Origin: an uncultured Roseovarius sp.
GTDB lineage: Bacteria > Pseudomonadota > Alphaproteobacteria > Rhodobacterales > Rhodobacteraceae
DNA length: 64,000 nt
Direction of reading: 5' to 3'
NCBI GenBank assembly: GCA_947496175.1
Contig: CANMBU010000001.1
Span: 744,001 to 808,000 of the forward strand
In this document: positions 1 through 8,379 of the stretch, one piece after another
Numbering within the stretch: position 1 is the stretch's first letter
How the letters are laid out: the number at the start of each line of letters is the position of its first letter
Program-made: the position numbers and the translations under genes
The notes under the pieces: generated by a model
Database searches by the model: none
What the model saw: the letters and a program-made list of their open reading frames with translations, nothing else
What the model was told of the DNA's origin: nothing

Positions 1-328
1 ACACCTCGGTTTGTCCACCGCCAAAATGGATGTGGTTTTCATCCGCGGGCAATCCGAATTCCAGCTCTTCGGCTCCATCCGGACCCTCACCAAGAGGCGG
101 GCGGTTCAGCAGAACGTGGTGATGCCCGGTGTTTTCCTTTTCAGTACCCGCTGGGGCCACACCCATGCCGGACAAGCCAAATTTGATTTTGACAGGCGAA
201 GAGACTGTGGCGCCGTCTTCAAGATTGATGAAATACACTTCCGCACCTTCGGGTGCCGCTGTGCGTTCCGCCAGCGCCATTGAGGCAGTGAGTGCAACAA
301 TTGCTGCTGCTTTCGTGATGAGTTTCAT
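1..328 (-). CDS. DUF4399 domain protein, exported (C-terminus cut by window edge)
   Basis: The visible 109 residues begin with a signal peptide (about residues 1-20, ending ASMALA). A small domain follows, with EVYFINLEDG near residue 30 and TGHHHVLL near residue 67. The pattern is that of DUF4399, a beta-rich periplasmic domain of unknown function usually near 130-150 aa, so roughly the last third is missing. The ATG at 328 has GGAGGACTCC-type purine-rich sequence just upstream. The gene is divergent from the ECF sigma gene, so the two share a promoter region of about 75 bp. The histidine cluster could bind metal, but that is inference. Confidence 0.8.
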   Translation of the reverse strand, partial: MKLITKAAAIVALTASMALAERTAAPEGAEVYFINLEDGATVSSPVKIKFGLSGMGVAPAGTEKENTGHHHVLLNRPPLGEGPDGAEELEFGLPADENHIHFGGGQTEV

Positions 329-404
329 AGGAGTCCTCCCTTGTCTGCTTCAGTTCTTTGCGTTTCATTCGCAATACTTCGGTAACACCTAAGGAGATGG
401 TTCT

Positions 405-932
405 ATTCACCTCTGGGGCAAAAAAGATCCACACCAGGCGGTTCGCGACGGCATTCCAGTCTGCTTTGACCGGCTCTGGCGGTTTTGCGTCGCATTGACC
501 GGGCAGAGAACGCTAGGAGATGATCTGGCGCAGATGACTTGTCTGCGCGCTCTGGAAAAGGCAGATCAATTCACACCCGGCACGCATCTGGATCGCTGGC
601 TTTTTGTGATGGCGCGGCGGCTTTGGCTGAACGAATTGCGGCGCGACGCGATCCGGCAAACAGAATCCTTCTCCGCCAACGCTGATGACCAGCACCCCGC
701 AGAAATTCCGTCCAGCGAAACGAATATTTTGGCGCGTGAAGTGTTTCAGAAGATGAATGCCCTGCCCGAAGCCCAAAGAGTCACAGCGCTTTTGGTATTC
801 GTGGAAGGTTATACTTATGCTGAAACGGCGGATTTGCTGGACATTCCGCCTGGAACAGTGATGAGCAGAATATCTGCGGCAAGAAAAACACTTGCGGCAC
901 AATTGGAAGCGGCCACAGGAACCGGCGAATGA
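405..932 (+). CDS. ECF RNA polymerase sigma factor, probable ATT start
   Basis: This is an extracytoplasmic-function sigma factor of about 175 aa. Region 2 carries DRLWRFCVALTG and the DDLAQMTCLRALEKA helix. Region 4 carries the HTH EGYTYAETADLLDIPPGTVMSRI. No ATG or GTG opens this frame. TTG at 495 would delete region 2.1 (DRLWRFCV), which family members conserve. AAGGAG at 391-396 lies 8 nt before an in-frame ATT at 405, and translation from there restores full region 2. The frame is closed by TAA at 390. An ATG at 397 is in another frame, touches the SD and ends at 498. The gene overlaps the anti-sigma gene by ATGA. The sigma call is firm; the start is inference. Confidence 0.85.
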   Translation: MHLWGKKDPHQAVRDGIPVCFDRLWRFCVALTGQRTLGDDLAQMTCLRALEKADQFTPGTHLDRWLFVMARRLWLNELRRDAIRQTESFSANADDQHPAEIPSSETNILAREVFQKMNALPEAQRVTALLVFVEGYTYAETADLLDIPPGTVMSRISAARKTLAAQLEAATGTGE

Positions 933-1669
933 CTCATAAGTCAGATTTTTCAGATGACGATCTGACCCGCTTTATTGACAAAGAGGCGGGAAGAGAGTTG
1001 TCGATGCGTATCAAGGCTGCGCTAAAAACCGATGCGGACCTGCGTCAACGCCACGGTAACATGGTCCAGGTCAGCGCCGATTATAAAGCTACGTTTGATG
1101 AATTACTGTCGCTTGCACCTGCTTCTCCTAAATTGAACGGTTTCAAGGAAGGATCGTCCTGGAATTTACGCGTCGTAGCCGCCTCAATGGTAGCAGGAGC
1201 ACTGTTAGCATGGGGACTGACCATCCCTTTTCAACCCTCAATGGCCACAGATTGGAAATATGTTGTCGCAAACTACCAGTCGCTTTATGTGACCGAAACT
1301 CTGTCTTTGACCAACGTTTCCGAGTCAGAGCAAAAAGCCAGTCTAACGCGACTATCTGAAAGACTGGGTTTTGACGTGGCGACTTTGCCCTCTGTTGATG
1401 GGCTTACTTTTGTCAGGGCGCAAGAGTTGGGATTTGAAGGCCGGCCGCTGGCACAATTGACCTTTTTGACAGCAGATGAGGGCCCGGTTGCTCTTTGCAT
1501 TGTGGAAACCGGTAAAGAAACAACCGATAGGATAGATTTCGCCGAATTGTATGGGCTGGATACATATAGCTGGACTCAGGGTGGATTCGGAATTTTGCTG
1601 GTAGGGCCGAGAGATGATGGCAGCCTAAAGGACGCTGCAGCTGCTTTCAGAGACGCATTCAAGGCTTGA
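929..1669 (+). CDS. Membrane-anchored anti-sigma factor
   Basis: This 246-aa protein starts in an ATGA overlap with the ECF sigma gene, which implies translational coupling and a sigma/anti-sigma pair. The N-terminus (DDDLTRFIDKEAGRELSMRI) resembles the cytosolic sigma-binding part of anti-sigma proteins. One membrane segment spans about residues 82-100 (VVAASMVAGALLAWGLTIPF). The remaining roughly 145 residues would be periplasmic. No zinc-binding HxxxCxxC is visible, so it is not the ZAS/ChrR type. The inducing signal cannot be read from the sequence. The role comes mainly from gene order and topology. Confidence 0.78.
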   Translation: MTHKSDFSDDDLTRFIDKEAGRELSMRIKAALKTDADLRQRHGNMVQVSADYKATFDELLSLAPASPKLNGFKEGSSWNLRVVAASMVAGALLAWGLTIPFQPSMATDWKYVVANYQSLYVTETLSLTNVSESEQKASLTRLSERLGFDVATLPSVDGLTFVRAQELGFEGRPLAQLTFLTADEGPVALCIVETGKETTDRIDFAELYGLDTYSWTQGGFGILLVGPRDDGSLKDAAAAFRDAFKA

Positions 1670-1687
1670 AACGCCTGAAAATCCACG

Positions 1688-1723
1688 CTGGGTTTGAGTC
1701 TGGCTAGCCTCAGACAAACCCAG
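1688..1723 (+). terminator. Hairpin after sigma/anti-sigma operon
   Basis: CTGGGTTTG (1688-1696) pairs with CAAACCCAG (1715-1723), and TCTG pairs with CAGA inside a two-base bulge, with an 8-10 nt loop. It lies 18 bp after the anti-sigma stop and before the LysR gene. No T-run follows, so it may stabilise a transcript end rather than be a canonical rho-independent terminator. Confidence 0.45.
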
Positions 1724-1808
1724 ATATTGTCGAGCGGGTGCCGCAGTTGTGCCCGAATTAGAAGCGATACACGAGGTCAGATCAAAAGACTTCACAGAGG
1801 TATCGAGT

Positions 1809-2714
1809 ATGGACCGCCTTACCGAAATGGAGGCCTTCGCAACGGTTGTGGATCAGGGGGGATTCACGGATGCCGCGCGAAAGATGGGCATCTCCAAGTC
1901 TGCCGTGTCGAAACACGTTTCTTCGCTAGAGGCGCGTCTCGGTGCCCGCCTTCTGAATCGGACCACGCGCCGTGTCAGCCCAACCGAAATCGGTTTGGCA
2001 TACTATGACCGTGCTTTGCGTGTTCTGAACGATGCAGGAGAAGCAGATGCACTTGTCAGTTCGATGCAATCCGACCCATCCGGGCTATTGCGCATTTCCG
2101 TTGCCACCGATTTCGGCGTCAATCATTTAAGCCCTGTTTTAGGTCAGTTTTTGGACGATTACCCGGACATCACGGTCAACATGGTTCTCAACAACCGCTA
2201 TGTTGAGCTGATTTCTGAGGGCTTTGATATGGCCATCCGGATTGGGGAACTGGAAGACAGCACATTGCGCGCGCGCAAGCTGACCGAAACCACCAAGCGC
2301 ATGATCGCAAGCCCGGCTTACCTTGACAAGCACGGTCGTCCAGCCAAAATCGACGACCTTAACGAACATAAGCTGCTGCATTATTCCAACCAATCCAACG
2401 GTTCTGTTTGGAAGCTGACCGCGCCATCGGGTGAAAAGCGCCAAGTGCGCACCGCTGGTGGTCTGTCGGTAAACGACGGACAGTCGCTGCTGAATGCTGC
2501 GATTTCGGGCCTGGGCATCGCTTACCTGCCGAGCTTTCTGTATTCCAGCGCCCTGAAAGACGGTCATGTTGTTGACGTGATCCCGGACCTGCCGGTTGAA
2601 ACCCAAGGCATCTACGCGGTTTATCCCCCGGGGCGTTTCACACAGCCCAAGGTGCGGGCGTTTATTGATTTTCTCGTACATGTCTTTGCTGAAAAAGGTC
2701 CAACAGACTGGTAA
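1809..2714 (+). CDS. LysR-family transcriptional regulator
   Basis: This 301-aa LTTR has an N-terminal winged HTH (MDRLTEMEAFATVVDQGGFT, then AARKMGISKSAVSKHVSSLE at about residues 22-41). A periplasmic-binding-like effector domain runs from about residue 90. The start at 1809 matches the usual family N-terminus (MDRLxxMxxF) and has AGAGG 8 nt upstream. A GTG at 1749 is in frame but gives a non-family extension. It precedes, in the same direction, an FMN reductase gene, but a strong terminator separates them. It resembles the DmlR-like group that often controls oxidoreductases; the target is unknown. Confidence 0.88.
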   Translation: MDRLTEMEAFATVVDQGGFTDAARKMGISKSAVSKHVSSLEARLGARLLNRTTRRVSPTEIGLAYYDRALRVLNDAGEADALVSSMQSDPSGLLRISVATDFGVNHLSPVLGQFLDDYPDITVNMVLNNRYVELISEGFDMAIRIGELEDSTLRARKLTETTKRMIASPAYLDKHGRPAKIDDLNEHKLLHYSNQSNGSVWKLTAPSGEKRQVRTAGGLSVNDGQSLLNAAISGLGIAYLPSFLYSSALKDGHVVDVIPDLPVETQGIYAVYPPGRFTQPKVRAFIDFLVHVFAEKGPTDW

Positions 2715-2740
2715 CTTTTTAAGCATGCACAAATTGAAAT

Positions 2741-2769
2741 GCGCCCTGCTTTGGCAGGGCGTTTTTTTT
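2741..2769 (+). terminator. Rho-independent terminator after LysR gene
   Basis: CGCCCTGC (2742-2749), a TTTG loop and GCAGGGCG (2754-2761) form a perfect 8-bp GC-rich stem, followed by an eight-T run (2762-2769). It sits 27 bp after the LysR stop codon. Confidence 0.92.
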
Positions 2770-2861
2770 GTGCAGAATCCAAAATACAAACCGAATTTTC
2801 TTGTCGTTTCATGTCCATGCTTCAAGTTACCGTAAAATCCGCATCAAAGAACGAGGGCCGT

Positions 2862-3401
2862 ATGTCTGAACCAAACCTGCTTTTGATTTCGGGATCACTC
2901 CGCAAGGCATCCTACAATCTCGCGCTTTTGCGCGAGGCCGCACAGGCGTTTGGTCCAGCGGACGTCACCGAAGCAGACATCGCTTTTCCTCTTTACAACG
3001 GGGATGACGAAGACGCCGATGGCGCTCCGAAGTCTGTCCATAGGTTTGCGGAACAAATTCGAAAAGCGGATGCGCTGCTGATTGGCAGTCCTGAATACAA
3101 CAAGGGTATCAGCGGAGCTTTAAAGAACGCTCTGGATTGGCTCAGCCGCATCGATATGCCTGCTCTTCGCCACAAACCCACAGTCGTGATGTCGGCTGCC
3201 GCAGGGCGCACAGGCGGAGAAACCGCGCTTTTCATGACGCTGAGCTGTCTGTCCCAGTTTCAGGTGCGATTTATCTTTGGCCCAGCCATCATGTTGGCCG
3301 ATGCGTCAAATCAGTTTGATGAGAATGGTCGACTGACATCCAAAACTTATCAGAAGTTGGTAGACGAACGCATGGAAGCGCTGCGGGAGGCTATCGCTTA
3401 G
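2862..3401 (+). CDS. NADPH-dependent FMN reductase family protein
   Basis: This 179-aa flavodoxin-fold protein has the FMN phosphate-binding loop ISGSLRKASYN at about residues 8-18. The SPEYNKGISGALKNALDWLSR segment (about residues 76-96) is typical of the ArsH/SsuE/azoreductase-like FMN_red family. It is expected to reduce FMN or quinones with NAD(P)H in the cytosol. The frame is open upstream to 2739, but the ATG at 2862 after GAGGG gives the family N-terminus MSEPNLLLISGSLR. It lies downstream of the LysR terminator, so it probably has its own promoter. Confidence 0.87.
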   Translation: MSEPNLLLISGSLRKASYNLALLREAAQAFGPADVTEADIAFPLYNGDDEDADGAPKSVHRFAEQIRKADALLIGSPEYNKGISGALKNALDWLSRIDMPALRHKPTVVMSAAAGRTGGETALFMTLSCLSQFQVRFIFGPAIMLADASNQFDENGRLTSKTYQKLVDERMEALREAIA

Positions 3402-3407
3402 CACCCT

Positions 3408-3809
3408 TCAAAACTCGGTTTGGTTCGAAATCTCAATCAGGTTGCAGTCAGGATCACGGACGTAGATCGAAGTTAAAGGTCCAGTTGCACCAGTACGCGG
3501 AACCGGCCCTTCAATGATCTCAATTCCAACTGCCTTGAGATGCTCTATGCAATCATCCAAAGGCGTCTGCGTCAGAAAGCACAAATCCGCAGACCCCGGT
3601 AGCGGCGCAGCAGCTTTCGGCTCAAATTCCGCCCCTGCCTGATGCAAGTTGATTTTTTGCGACCCAAATGAGAGCGCCGTCCGCTCCGTCCCATCCGCTG
3701 GTTGAAACCGCTGCACCGACATGCCCAAAGCTTGGTAAAACTCGACGGTTGTGCTGATGTCTTTGACCGTCAACACAATATGATCAAGCGATTGAATTTG
3801 CAGTGGCAT
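3408..3809 (-). CDS. VOC family (glyoxalase/bleomycin-resistance fold) protein
   Basis: This 133-aa single-domain VOC protein has two beta-alpha-beta-beta-beta modules. The first metal-ligand position is His10 ([10 protein letters not shown]). The second module ends in a candidate Glu126 ([11 protein letters not shown]). Such proteins bind a divalent metal and act as glyoxalases, dioxygenases or resistance proteins; the substrate is not evident. The frame continues upstream of 3809, but the ATG at 3809 gives the compact family N-terminus and leaves a 42-bp divergent promoter with the hydratase gene. It converges with the FMN reductase gene. Confidence 0.85.
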   Translation of the reverse strand: MPLQIQSLDHIVLTVKDISTTVEFYQALGMSVQRFQPADGTERTALSFGSQKINLHQAGAEFEPKAAAPLPGSADLCFLTQTPLDDCIEHLKAVGIEIIEGPVPRTGATGPLTSIYVRDPDCNLIEISNQTEF

Positions 3810-3851
3810 TTCAAGATTGCTCCGGCTCTGAGTGCGCCCTAACCTGACAGC

Positions 3852-4643
3852 ATGAGAATAGAGACGCAATCCGTTCAGGACGTTATGGACACCGCACGCG
3901 CGCGGGCATTGCAGGCCACACTTGGCAGTTCTCCCAATCTGAACAGTGGCGATAGTCTTCCACCCTTCTTCCACCAAGTTTATTTCTGGGATCCAAAGCC
4001 ATCCAAAGACCTCGGACGCGATGGTCATCCAAAATTGGGAGAGCTGGTTCCAGATATGGGATTGCCGCGCCGGATGTGGGCAGGTGGCCAATTGAAGTTC
4101 AAACGACCACTCATCCTCGGACACCTCGCCGAAAGGCGCAGCTCGATTGCAAAAGCGGAGCATAAGCAAGGACGCAGCGGACCGCTGGCCTTTGTCAAAG
4201 TGCGTCATGAGATTTGGCAAGACGGCGAGTGTGCCGTCACCGAACATCAGGACCTAGTGTATCGCGAAGACGAAGGGTCTGGGTCGAAACCTGTGCCGCC
4301 AGTGGCACAGATTGACGAAACCCACTCGGAAGCGTTTTCGGCAAATAGCACAATGCTGTTTCGTTATTCCGCCCTGACCTTCAACGGGCACCGGATACAC
4401 TACGACGAAACTTACGCTAAGGAGATCGAAGGTTATACTGGTCTGGTCGTGCACGGTCCTCTTATGGCGCAAATGCTGATGCTTTTGGCCGAGCGCAAAC
4501 TTAGACGTCTCACGTCATTTAGTTTTCGTGCCACAAGTCCCTTGATGCACCACGAAAAAGCAACGCTGTGCTGGCGCGAAGATGGCACCTCCTGGGTGCG
4601 TGGAGCAGACGGGCGACAATGCATGCAGGCACAAGCCAGCTAA
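3852..4643 (+). CDS. FAS1-like dehydratase / MaoC-family acyl-CoA hydratase
   Basis: This 263-aa protein has the double hotdog architecture of HTD2/mesaconyl-C4-CoA hydratase-like enzymes. The first half contains the RMWAGGQL segment. The second half contains [16 protein letters not shown] followed by [14 protein letters not shown], the MaoC-like hydratase signature with its His/Asp pair. It should hydrate or dehydrate a short acyl-CoA, and in roseobacters such genes are linked to C4/C5-dicarboxyl-CoA metabolism. The exact substrate (mesaconyl-, itaconyl- or other) cannot be fixed. Its stop overlaps the stop of the convergent FAD oxidoreductase gene by four bases (CTAA). Confidence 0.8.
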   Translation: MRIETQSVQDVMDTARARALQATLGSSPNLNSGDSLPPFFHQVYFWDPKPSKDLGRDGHPKLGELVPDMGLPRRMWAGGQLKFKRPLILGHLAERRSSIAKAEHKQGRSGPLAFVKVRHEIWQDGECAVTEHQDLVYREDEGSGSKPVPPVAQIDETHSEAFSANSTMLFRYSALTFNGHRIHYDETYAKEIEGYTGLVVHGPLMAQMLMLLAERKLRRLTSFSFRATSPLMHHEKATLCWREDGTSWVRGADGRQCMQAQAS

Positions 4644-5698
4644 ACGCTCTGGACGCTCCATCCTTTGGGCAGTGATACTTCGGGTTTGAATTCTTGCGGG
4701 ATTGTATCTTTCCCATCAAGCACAAGATCAGCCATCACCTGCCCCACCTTCGGGGCCATGCCGAAACCGATCTTGAAACCGCCATTTGCGATATATTGAT
4801 CTGGATGAAGCGGATGCACCCCCAGCATCGGCGCCCGCGACTTCGCACGAGGCCTTAGACCTGCCCAGCGTGCGATGACAGGCGCATCAGAAAGTGCAGG
4901 CACGGCATATCGCGCACGCGAAACAATCTCATCCAACTGCTCATCTGTAGAGTGGGCGTCCGTGAACTCTCTTTCCGAAGTGGACCCAACTGCAGTCGTT
5001 CCGTCTTTGTGAAAAATCACATGCAAGCTGTCCGCAAAAACCTGTGGCGCTCCACACGCTGAAAAATCCACAAGGGCAGCCTGACCTTTGACCCCGTTTC
5101 CCACGGTGACACCGATTGCATTCGAAAGTTCTGCCAAGCCGCGCGCTCCAGTGGCATGGATGACTTGACCCTGTGCTTTGCTGTCGGCAACGACGCTAAC
5201 GCCTTGCTTCTTGAGTGCCTCTGTTAAGGCGTAGCACGCGTGACGCGGATGCAACGAGGCGGACAAGCTGTCGTGTATAAAGAACCCAGTCTCAGAACGA
5301 GGCGCGAATGGCACGGCATCCTCGCCCACGACCTGCCAGGTCGCATGTTCGCCCCATAGCTCATTTGCTGAGACTTCCCGTGCGCGCGCCAAATCCAGTG
5401 TTCGCACATCATTGATCGGTTGCACACGACCGCTTCGTGCATACCCCGAAGAGTGACCAGACAGAGTTTCAATTTCATTCCAAAACTCCTCAGCCATCAG
5501 AAGACTGTCGAGTTGGAATGCCTTCTTCTCATTCCAGTTTTCAGGCACATGCGGGGCCAATGCGCCGACAAGTCCGCCTGACGCCCCTGAACCGGGTCCA
5601 TTTGGGTCAATGACCTGAACAGAAGCCCCTTTCTGTCGACAAGCCCAGGCAACCGAAAGGCCGAAGATTCCGGCACCAAAGATGGTCACGTCTGGCAT
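4640..5698 (-). CDS. FAD-dependent oxidoreductase of DAO fold, probable MnmC C-terminal-domain counterpart
   Basis: This 352-aa DadA/ThiO/MnmC2-type flavoprotein has a Rossmann GxGxxG at residues 5-17 (IFGAGIFGLSVAW). A GSGASGGLVGALAPH segment after the second strand resembles the FAD domain of MnmC. A GFKIGFGMAPKVGQVMADL C-terminal FAD-binding segment is also present. In gammaproteobacteria this domain is fused to the methyltransferase encoded here by the divergent mnmD and removes carboxymethyl from cmnm5s2U34 of tRNA. The ATG at 5698 has GGGA about 8 nt upstream; 5704 is an alternative. A generic amino-acid oxidase role is not excluded. Confidence 0.72.
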   Translation of the reverse strand: MPDVTIFGAGIFGLSVAWACRQKGASVQVIDPNGPGSGASGGLVGALAPHVPENWNEKKAFQLDSLLMAEEFWNEIETLSGHSSGYARSGRVQPINDVRTLDLARAREVSANELWGEHATWQVVGEDAVPFAPRSETGFFIHDSLSASLHPRHACYALTEALKKQGVSVVADSKAQGQVIHATGARGLAELSNAIGVTVGNGVKGQAALVDFSACGAPQVFADSLHVIFHKDGTTAVGSTSEREFTDAHSTDEQLDEIVSRARYAVPALSDAPVIARWAGLRPRAKSRAPMLGVHPLHPDQYIANGGFKIGFGMAPKVGQVMADLVLDGKDTIPQEFKPEVSLPKGWSVQSV

Positions 5699-5761
5699 TG
5701 TCATTTCCCAATGGCGGCGGCATGGTCGTTCTGTTCGAAACGACAGGTAGCTCAACCCGCA

Positions 5762-6427
5762 ATGCAGGACCAGCAATCAGATCTTGAGTGGCGGGATGGG
5801 GACCTACCGATTTCCGCAAGATTCGATGATCCCTATTACAGCCTCGACAACGGGCTGGCGGAGACACAGCATGTGTTTTTGGCGGGCAACGCGCTGCCAG
5901 AGCGTTTCTGCGATGAGTTTCACGTGGCAGAACTGGGCTTTGGCACAGGCCTCAATCTTTTGGCCACAATAGATGCCTGGCGCGCTTCGGTCACAAAGGG
6001 CACGTTGCTTTACACAACATTTGAGGCCTATCCCCTGTCCCGCGACGAGATGGTCCGCGCGCAGTCTGCCTTTCCGGAATTGCGCGACATAGCCCAAGAA
6101 CTTGCGCCACATTGGGAGAAGACAGCATTCACCCTGCCCGGTCTGCACTTCCAAATGATCACAGGGGACGCTCGCCAAACACTAGAAAACTGGAATGGCA
6201 TCGCGGATGCCTGGTATCTCGATGGATTTTCGCCAGCCAAAAATCCTGAATTGTGGGGGGATGCTTTGATCTCTTCTGTCGGGCACCACACTGCCGCAGG
6301 TGGTACCGCGGCCACATACACTGCCGCCGGACATGTGCGCCGAGCTTTGGAAGCGGCGGGTTTCAACGTCACGCGCTCTCCCGGCTTTGGTCGTAAACGC
6401 CACATGACCCGCGCTGTCAGGATCTGA
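5762..6427 (+). CDS. mnmD: tRNA 5-methylaminomethyl-2-thiouridine methyltransferase MnmD
   Basis: This 221-aa protein corresponds to the N-terminal domain of MnmC. It has LEWRDGDLPISARFDDPYYS near the start, the SAM-binding ELGFGTGLNLLAT (about residues 58-70), and the diagnostic WYLDGFSPAKNPELW (about residues 154-168). It would methylate nm5s2U34 to mnm5s2U34 in tRNAs for Lys, Glu and Gln. The frame is open to 5711, but the ATG at 5762 matches the compact family N-terminus. It is a stand-alone methyltransferase divergent from the FAD oxidoreductase, and an EamA transporter follows 2 bp after its stop. Confidence 0.88.
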   Translation: MQDQQSDLEWRDGDLPISARFDDPYYSLDNGLAETQHVFLAGNALPERFCDEFHVAELGFGTGLNLLATIDAWRASVTKGTLLYTTFEAYPLSRDEMVRAQSAFPELRDIAQELAPHWEKTAFTLPGLHFQMITGDARQTLENWNGIADAWYLDGFSPAKNPELWGDALISSVGHHTAAGGTAATYTAAGHVRRALEAAGFNVTRSPGFGRKRHMTRAVRI

Positions 6428-6429
6428 AC

Positions 6430-7296
6430 ATGGCAGAACAAAACACCCGCCTTGGCATTCTGATGATGGTCACCACAACCTTCATTTTTGCCGTACAGGA
6501 CGGAATATCTCAACATCTCGCACGCGAGTACAATGTGCTCATGGTGGTGATGATCCGTTATTGGTTTTTCGCCGCCTTCGTGATGACTGTCGCTAGCCGC
6601 AAAGCCGGAGGTCTGCGTGCCGCGGCGCAGACGGAACAACCAGTGGTGCAAGCCTTTCGGGGTATTCTTCTGGCCGCCGAGATTTGCGTCATGGTTGCAG
6701 CTTTCACCTATTTGGGATTGGTCGAGAGCCACGCGGTCTTTGCATGCTATCCACTCCTAATCGCCGCCTTATCCGGTCCTGTGCTGGGCGAAAAGGTTGG
6801 CTGGCGGCGGTGGGTCGCCATTGGTGTGGGCTTTGTCGGCGTGCTGATCATTCTGGAGCCTGGGTTTGGCGTCTTCCGACCTGAGGCCACCATCGCCGTC
6901 GTTTCGGCCCTAATGTTTGCGCTTTACGGATTGTTGACACGCTTCGTTGCCCGCAAGGACAGCGCCGCAACTAGTTTTTTCTGGACTGGAACTATGGGCG
7001 CCATCGCTATGTCCTGCATTGGCATCTGGTTCTGGGAACCCATGAGCCCTAAGGATTGGATTTGGATGGGCGCACTTTGCATCACAGGAGCCGCGGGACA
7101 CTATACACTCATCAAATGCTACGAAGTGGCCGAAGCCAGCGCGGTACAACCGTTTGCCTATCTGCAACTTGTCTTCGCCAGCATTATCGGCGTCAGCATT
7201 TTTGCCGAGACAATCCGGACCAACGTAGCCATTGGAGCTGCGCTGATCGTTGCTGCCGGTCTCTTTACCCTTTGGCGACAAAGGGTCAGCTCGTAG
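6430..7296 (+). CDS. DMT superfamily (EamA) transporter
   Basis: This 288-aa integral membrane protein has about ten hydrophobic segments arranged as two EamA repeats. The second repeat includes TIAVVSALMFALYGLLTRF and ends with an AEASAVQPFAYLQLVFASIIG segment typical of drug/metabolite exporters. It starts two bases after the mnmD stop, so the two are likely cotranscribed. The substrate cannot be predicted from the sequence. Confidence 0.88.
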   Translation: MAEQNTRLGILMMVTTTFIFAVQDGISQHLAREYNVLMVVMIRYWFFAAFVMTVASRKAGGLRAAAQTEQPVVQAFRGILLAAEICVMVAAFTYLGLVESHAVFACYPLLIAALSGPVLGEKVGWRRWVAIGVGFVGVLIILEPGFGVFRPEATIAVVSALMFALYGLLTRFVARKDSAATSFFWTGTMGAIAMSCIGIWFWEPMSPKDWIWMGALCITGAAGHYTLIKCYEVAEASAVQPFAYLQLVFASIIGVSIFAETIRTNVAIGAALIVAAGLFTLWRQRVSS

Positions 7297-7372
7297 GCCA
7301 TGCGGCATTAAGGCCTGCTGACAAATCCGACAAAAGCTCTCAGGCTGAAAGAGTTCGACCAAAGGAGTCGCG

Positions 7373-7744
7373 GTGAGACACCAGACAAAATCAATCGGAC
7401 AGATCATTCTGACCTTCGTGGTTGTTTGGTTTCTGGCCCTGCGCGTCGTTGCGCAGCCATTGGTTTTGGCCGCGCCCGAGGACGGCCAAATCGCGCTCTG
7501 CCTGAATGGACAGATCGTATATGTCGACACAGATACTGGCCTGCCGCTGGAAGACAACGAAGGCCTCTACACAGACCCTTGCCCGCATTTTGGCGTAAAC
7601 ACAGCGCTTGAGCTGACGGCCAACACCCCCGCATTTTGGGTTTCTGATACCCAACATGTTGTGATCCTTCCAACCGCGCCAGCCCTGCAAACGCACCAAG
7701 CCTACCTGCCCTCAGAGGCGCGCGCGCCTCCGCTTTCCACCTGA
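7373..7744 (+). CDS. Small exported hypothetical protein, DUF2946-like
   Basis: This 123-aa protein starts at GTG 7373 after AAGGAG (7362-7367). It has one N-terminal hydrophobic segment (IGQIILTFVVVWFLALRVVAQP) that could be a signal peptide. Two cysteines (IALCLNG and TDPCPHF) are spaced as in DUF2946-type proteins, small secreted proteins often encoded beside copper genes. A PCu(A)C copper chaperone gene follows 123 bp later on the same strand, which supports a role in periplasmic copper handling. Family assignment is tentative. Confidence 0.6.
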   Translation: MRHQTKSIGQIILTFVVVWFLALRVVAQPLVLAAPEDGQIALCLNGQIVYVDTDTGLPLEDNEGLYTDPCPHFGVNTALELTANTPAFWVSDTQHVVILPTAPALQTHQAYLPSEARAPPLST

Positions 7745-7867
7745 TTTCAAAAAAACATGTGAATTCGCTTCATCGGATCCTGGTACAGGTATCCGGCCTT
7801 GAAACAGAGAACAGCGGAAAAGACTTTCCAAGAAACATCTGAAACTCAGACCCATCAGGAGACTGAT

Positions 7868-8374
7868 ATGACAATTAAAAGAACACTATTCGCCGCATCA
7901 ATAGCAGCATTTTTTACCTCACCGGCCCTTGCCCATGAGCACTCAGTCAATGGCGTCTCAGTGATTCACCCAATGGCATTTGAAACATCAAAATCGGCGA
8001 AAGCGGGCGCTGGTTACATGGCCATTACCAACGACAATGAAGACGCCGACCGGCTTCTCGAAGTCAAAGCGGACTTCCCGCGCGTGATGCTTCACACGAC
8101 CGAAGAAAAAGATGGCATCGCCAAGATGATCCATCTTGAAGCCATCGACATCCCTGCAGGCGACACCGTGCTTTTGGAACCCGGTGGGCTTCACGTGATG
8201 TTCATGGGCCTTGATGGTGATCCGCTGGAAGAGGGTGAAGAAATTCCCGCCACGCTGGTGTTTGAAAAAGCTGGCGAATTGGACGTTGTCTTCAAGGTCG
8301 AAAAACGCCATGGCGAAGCCAAGTCGCATGATCACTCAGATCACAGCGATCATTCAGGGCATTCGACAAACTAG
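7868..8374 (+). CDS. PCu(A)C family periplasmic copper chaperone
   Basis: This 168-aa protein has a signal peptide (TLFAASIAAFFTSPALA) and a DUF461/PCuAC cupredoxin-like domain. The copper ligand pattern is visible: H..M around VMLHTTEEKDGIAKM and the downstream H.M in GGLHVMFMG. The C-terminus is a His/Asp-rich tail (HDHSDHSDHSGH), a likely extra metal-binding extension. The family delivers Cu(I) to the CuA or CuB site of cytochrome c oxidase. AGGAG at 7857-7861 and the ATG at 7868 fix the start. The stop lies 5 bp from that of the convergent transglycosylase. Confidence 0.9.
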   Translation: MTIKRTLFAASIAAFFTSPALAHEHSVNGVSVIHPMAFETSKSAKAGAGYMAITNDNEDADRLLEVKADFPRVMLHTTEEKDGIAKMIHLEAIDIPAGDTVLLEPGGLHVMFMGLDGDPLEEGEEIPATLVFEKAGELDVVFKVEKRHGEAKSHDHSDHSDHSGHSTN

Positions 8375-8379
8375 ATTTT

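Noticed and set aside
3810..4247. Upstream extension of the VOC gene frame
   Set aside because: It lies antisense to the dehydratase gene and has no VOC similarity; ATG 3809 gives a complete domain.
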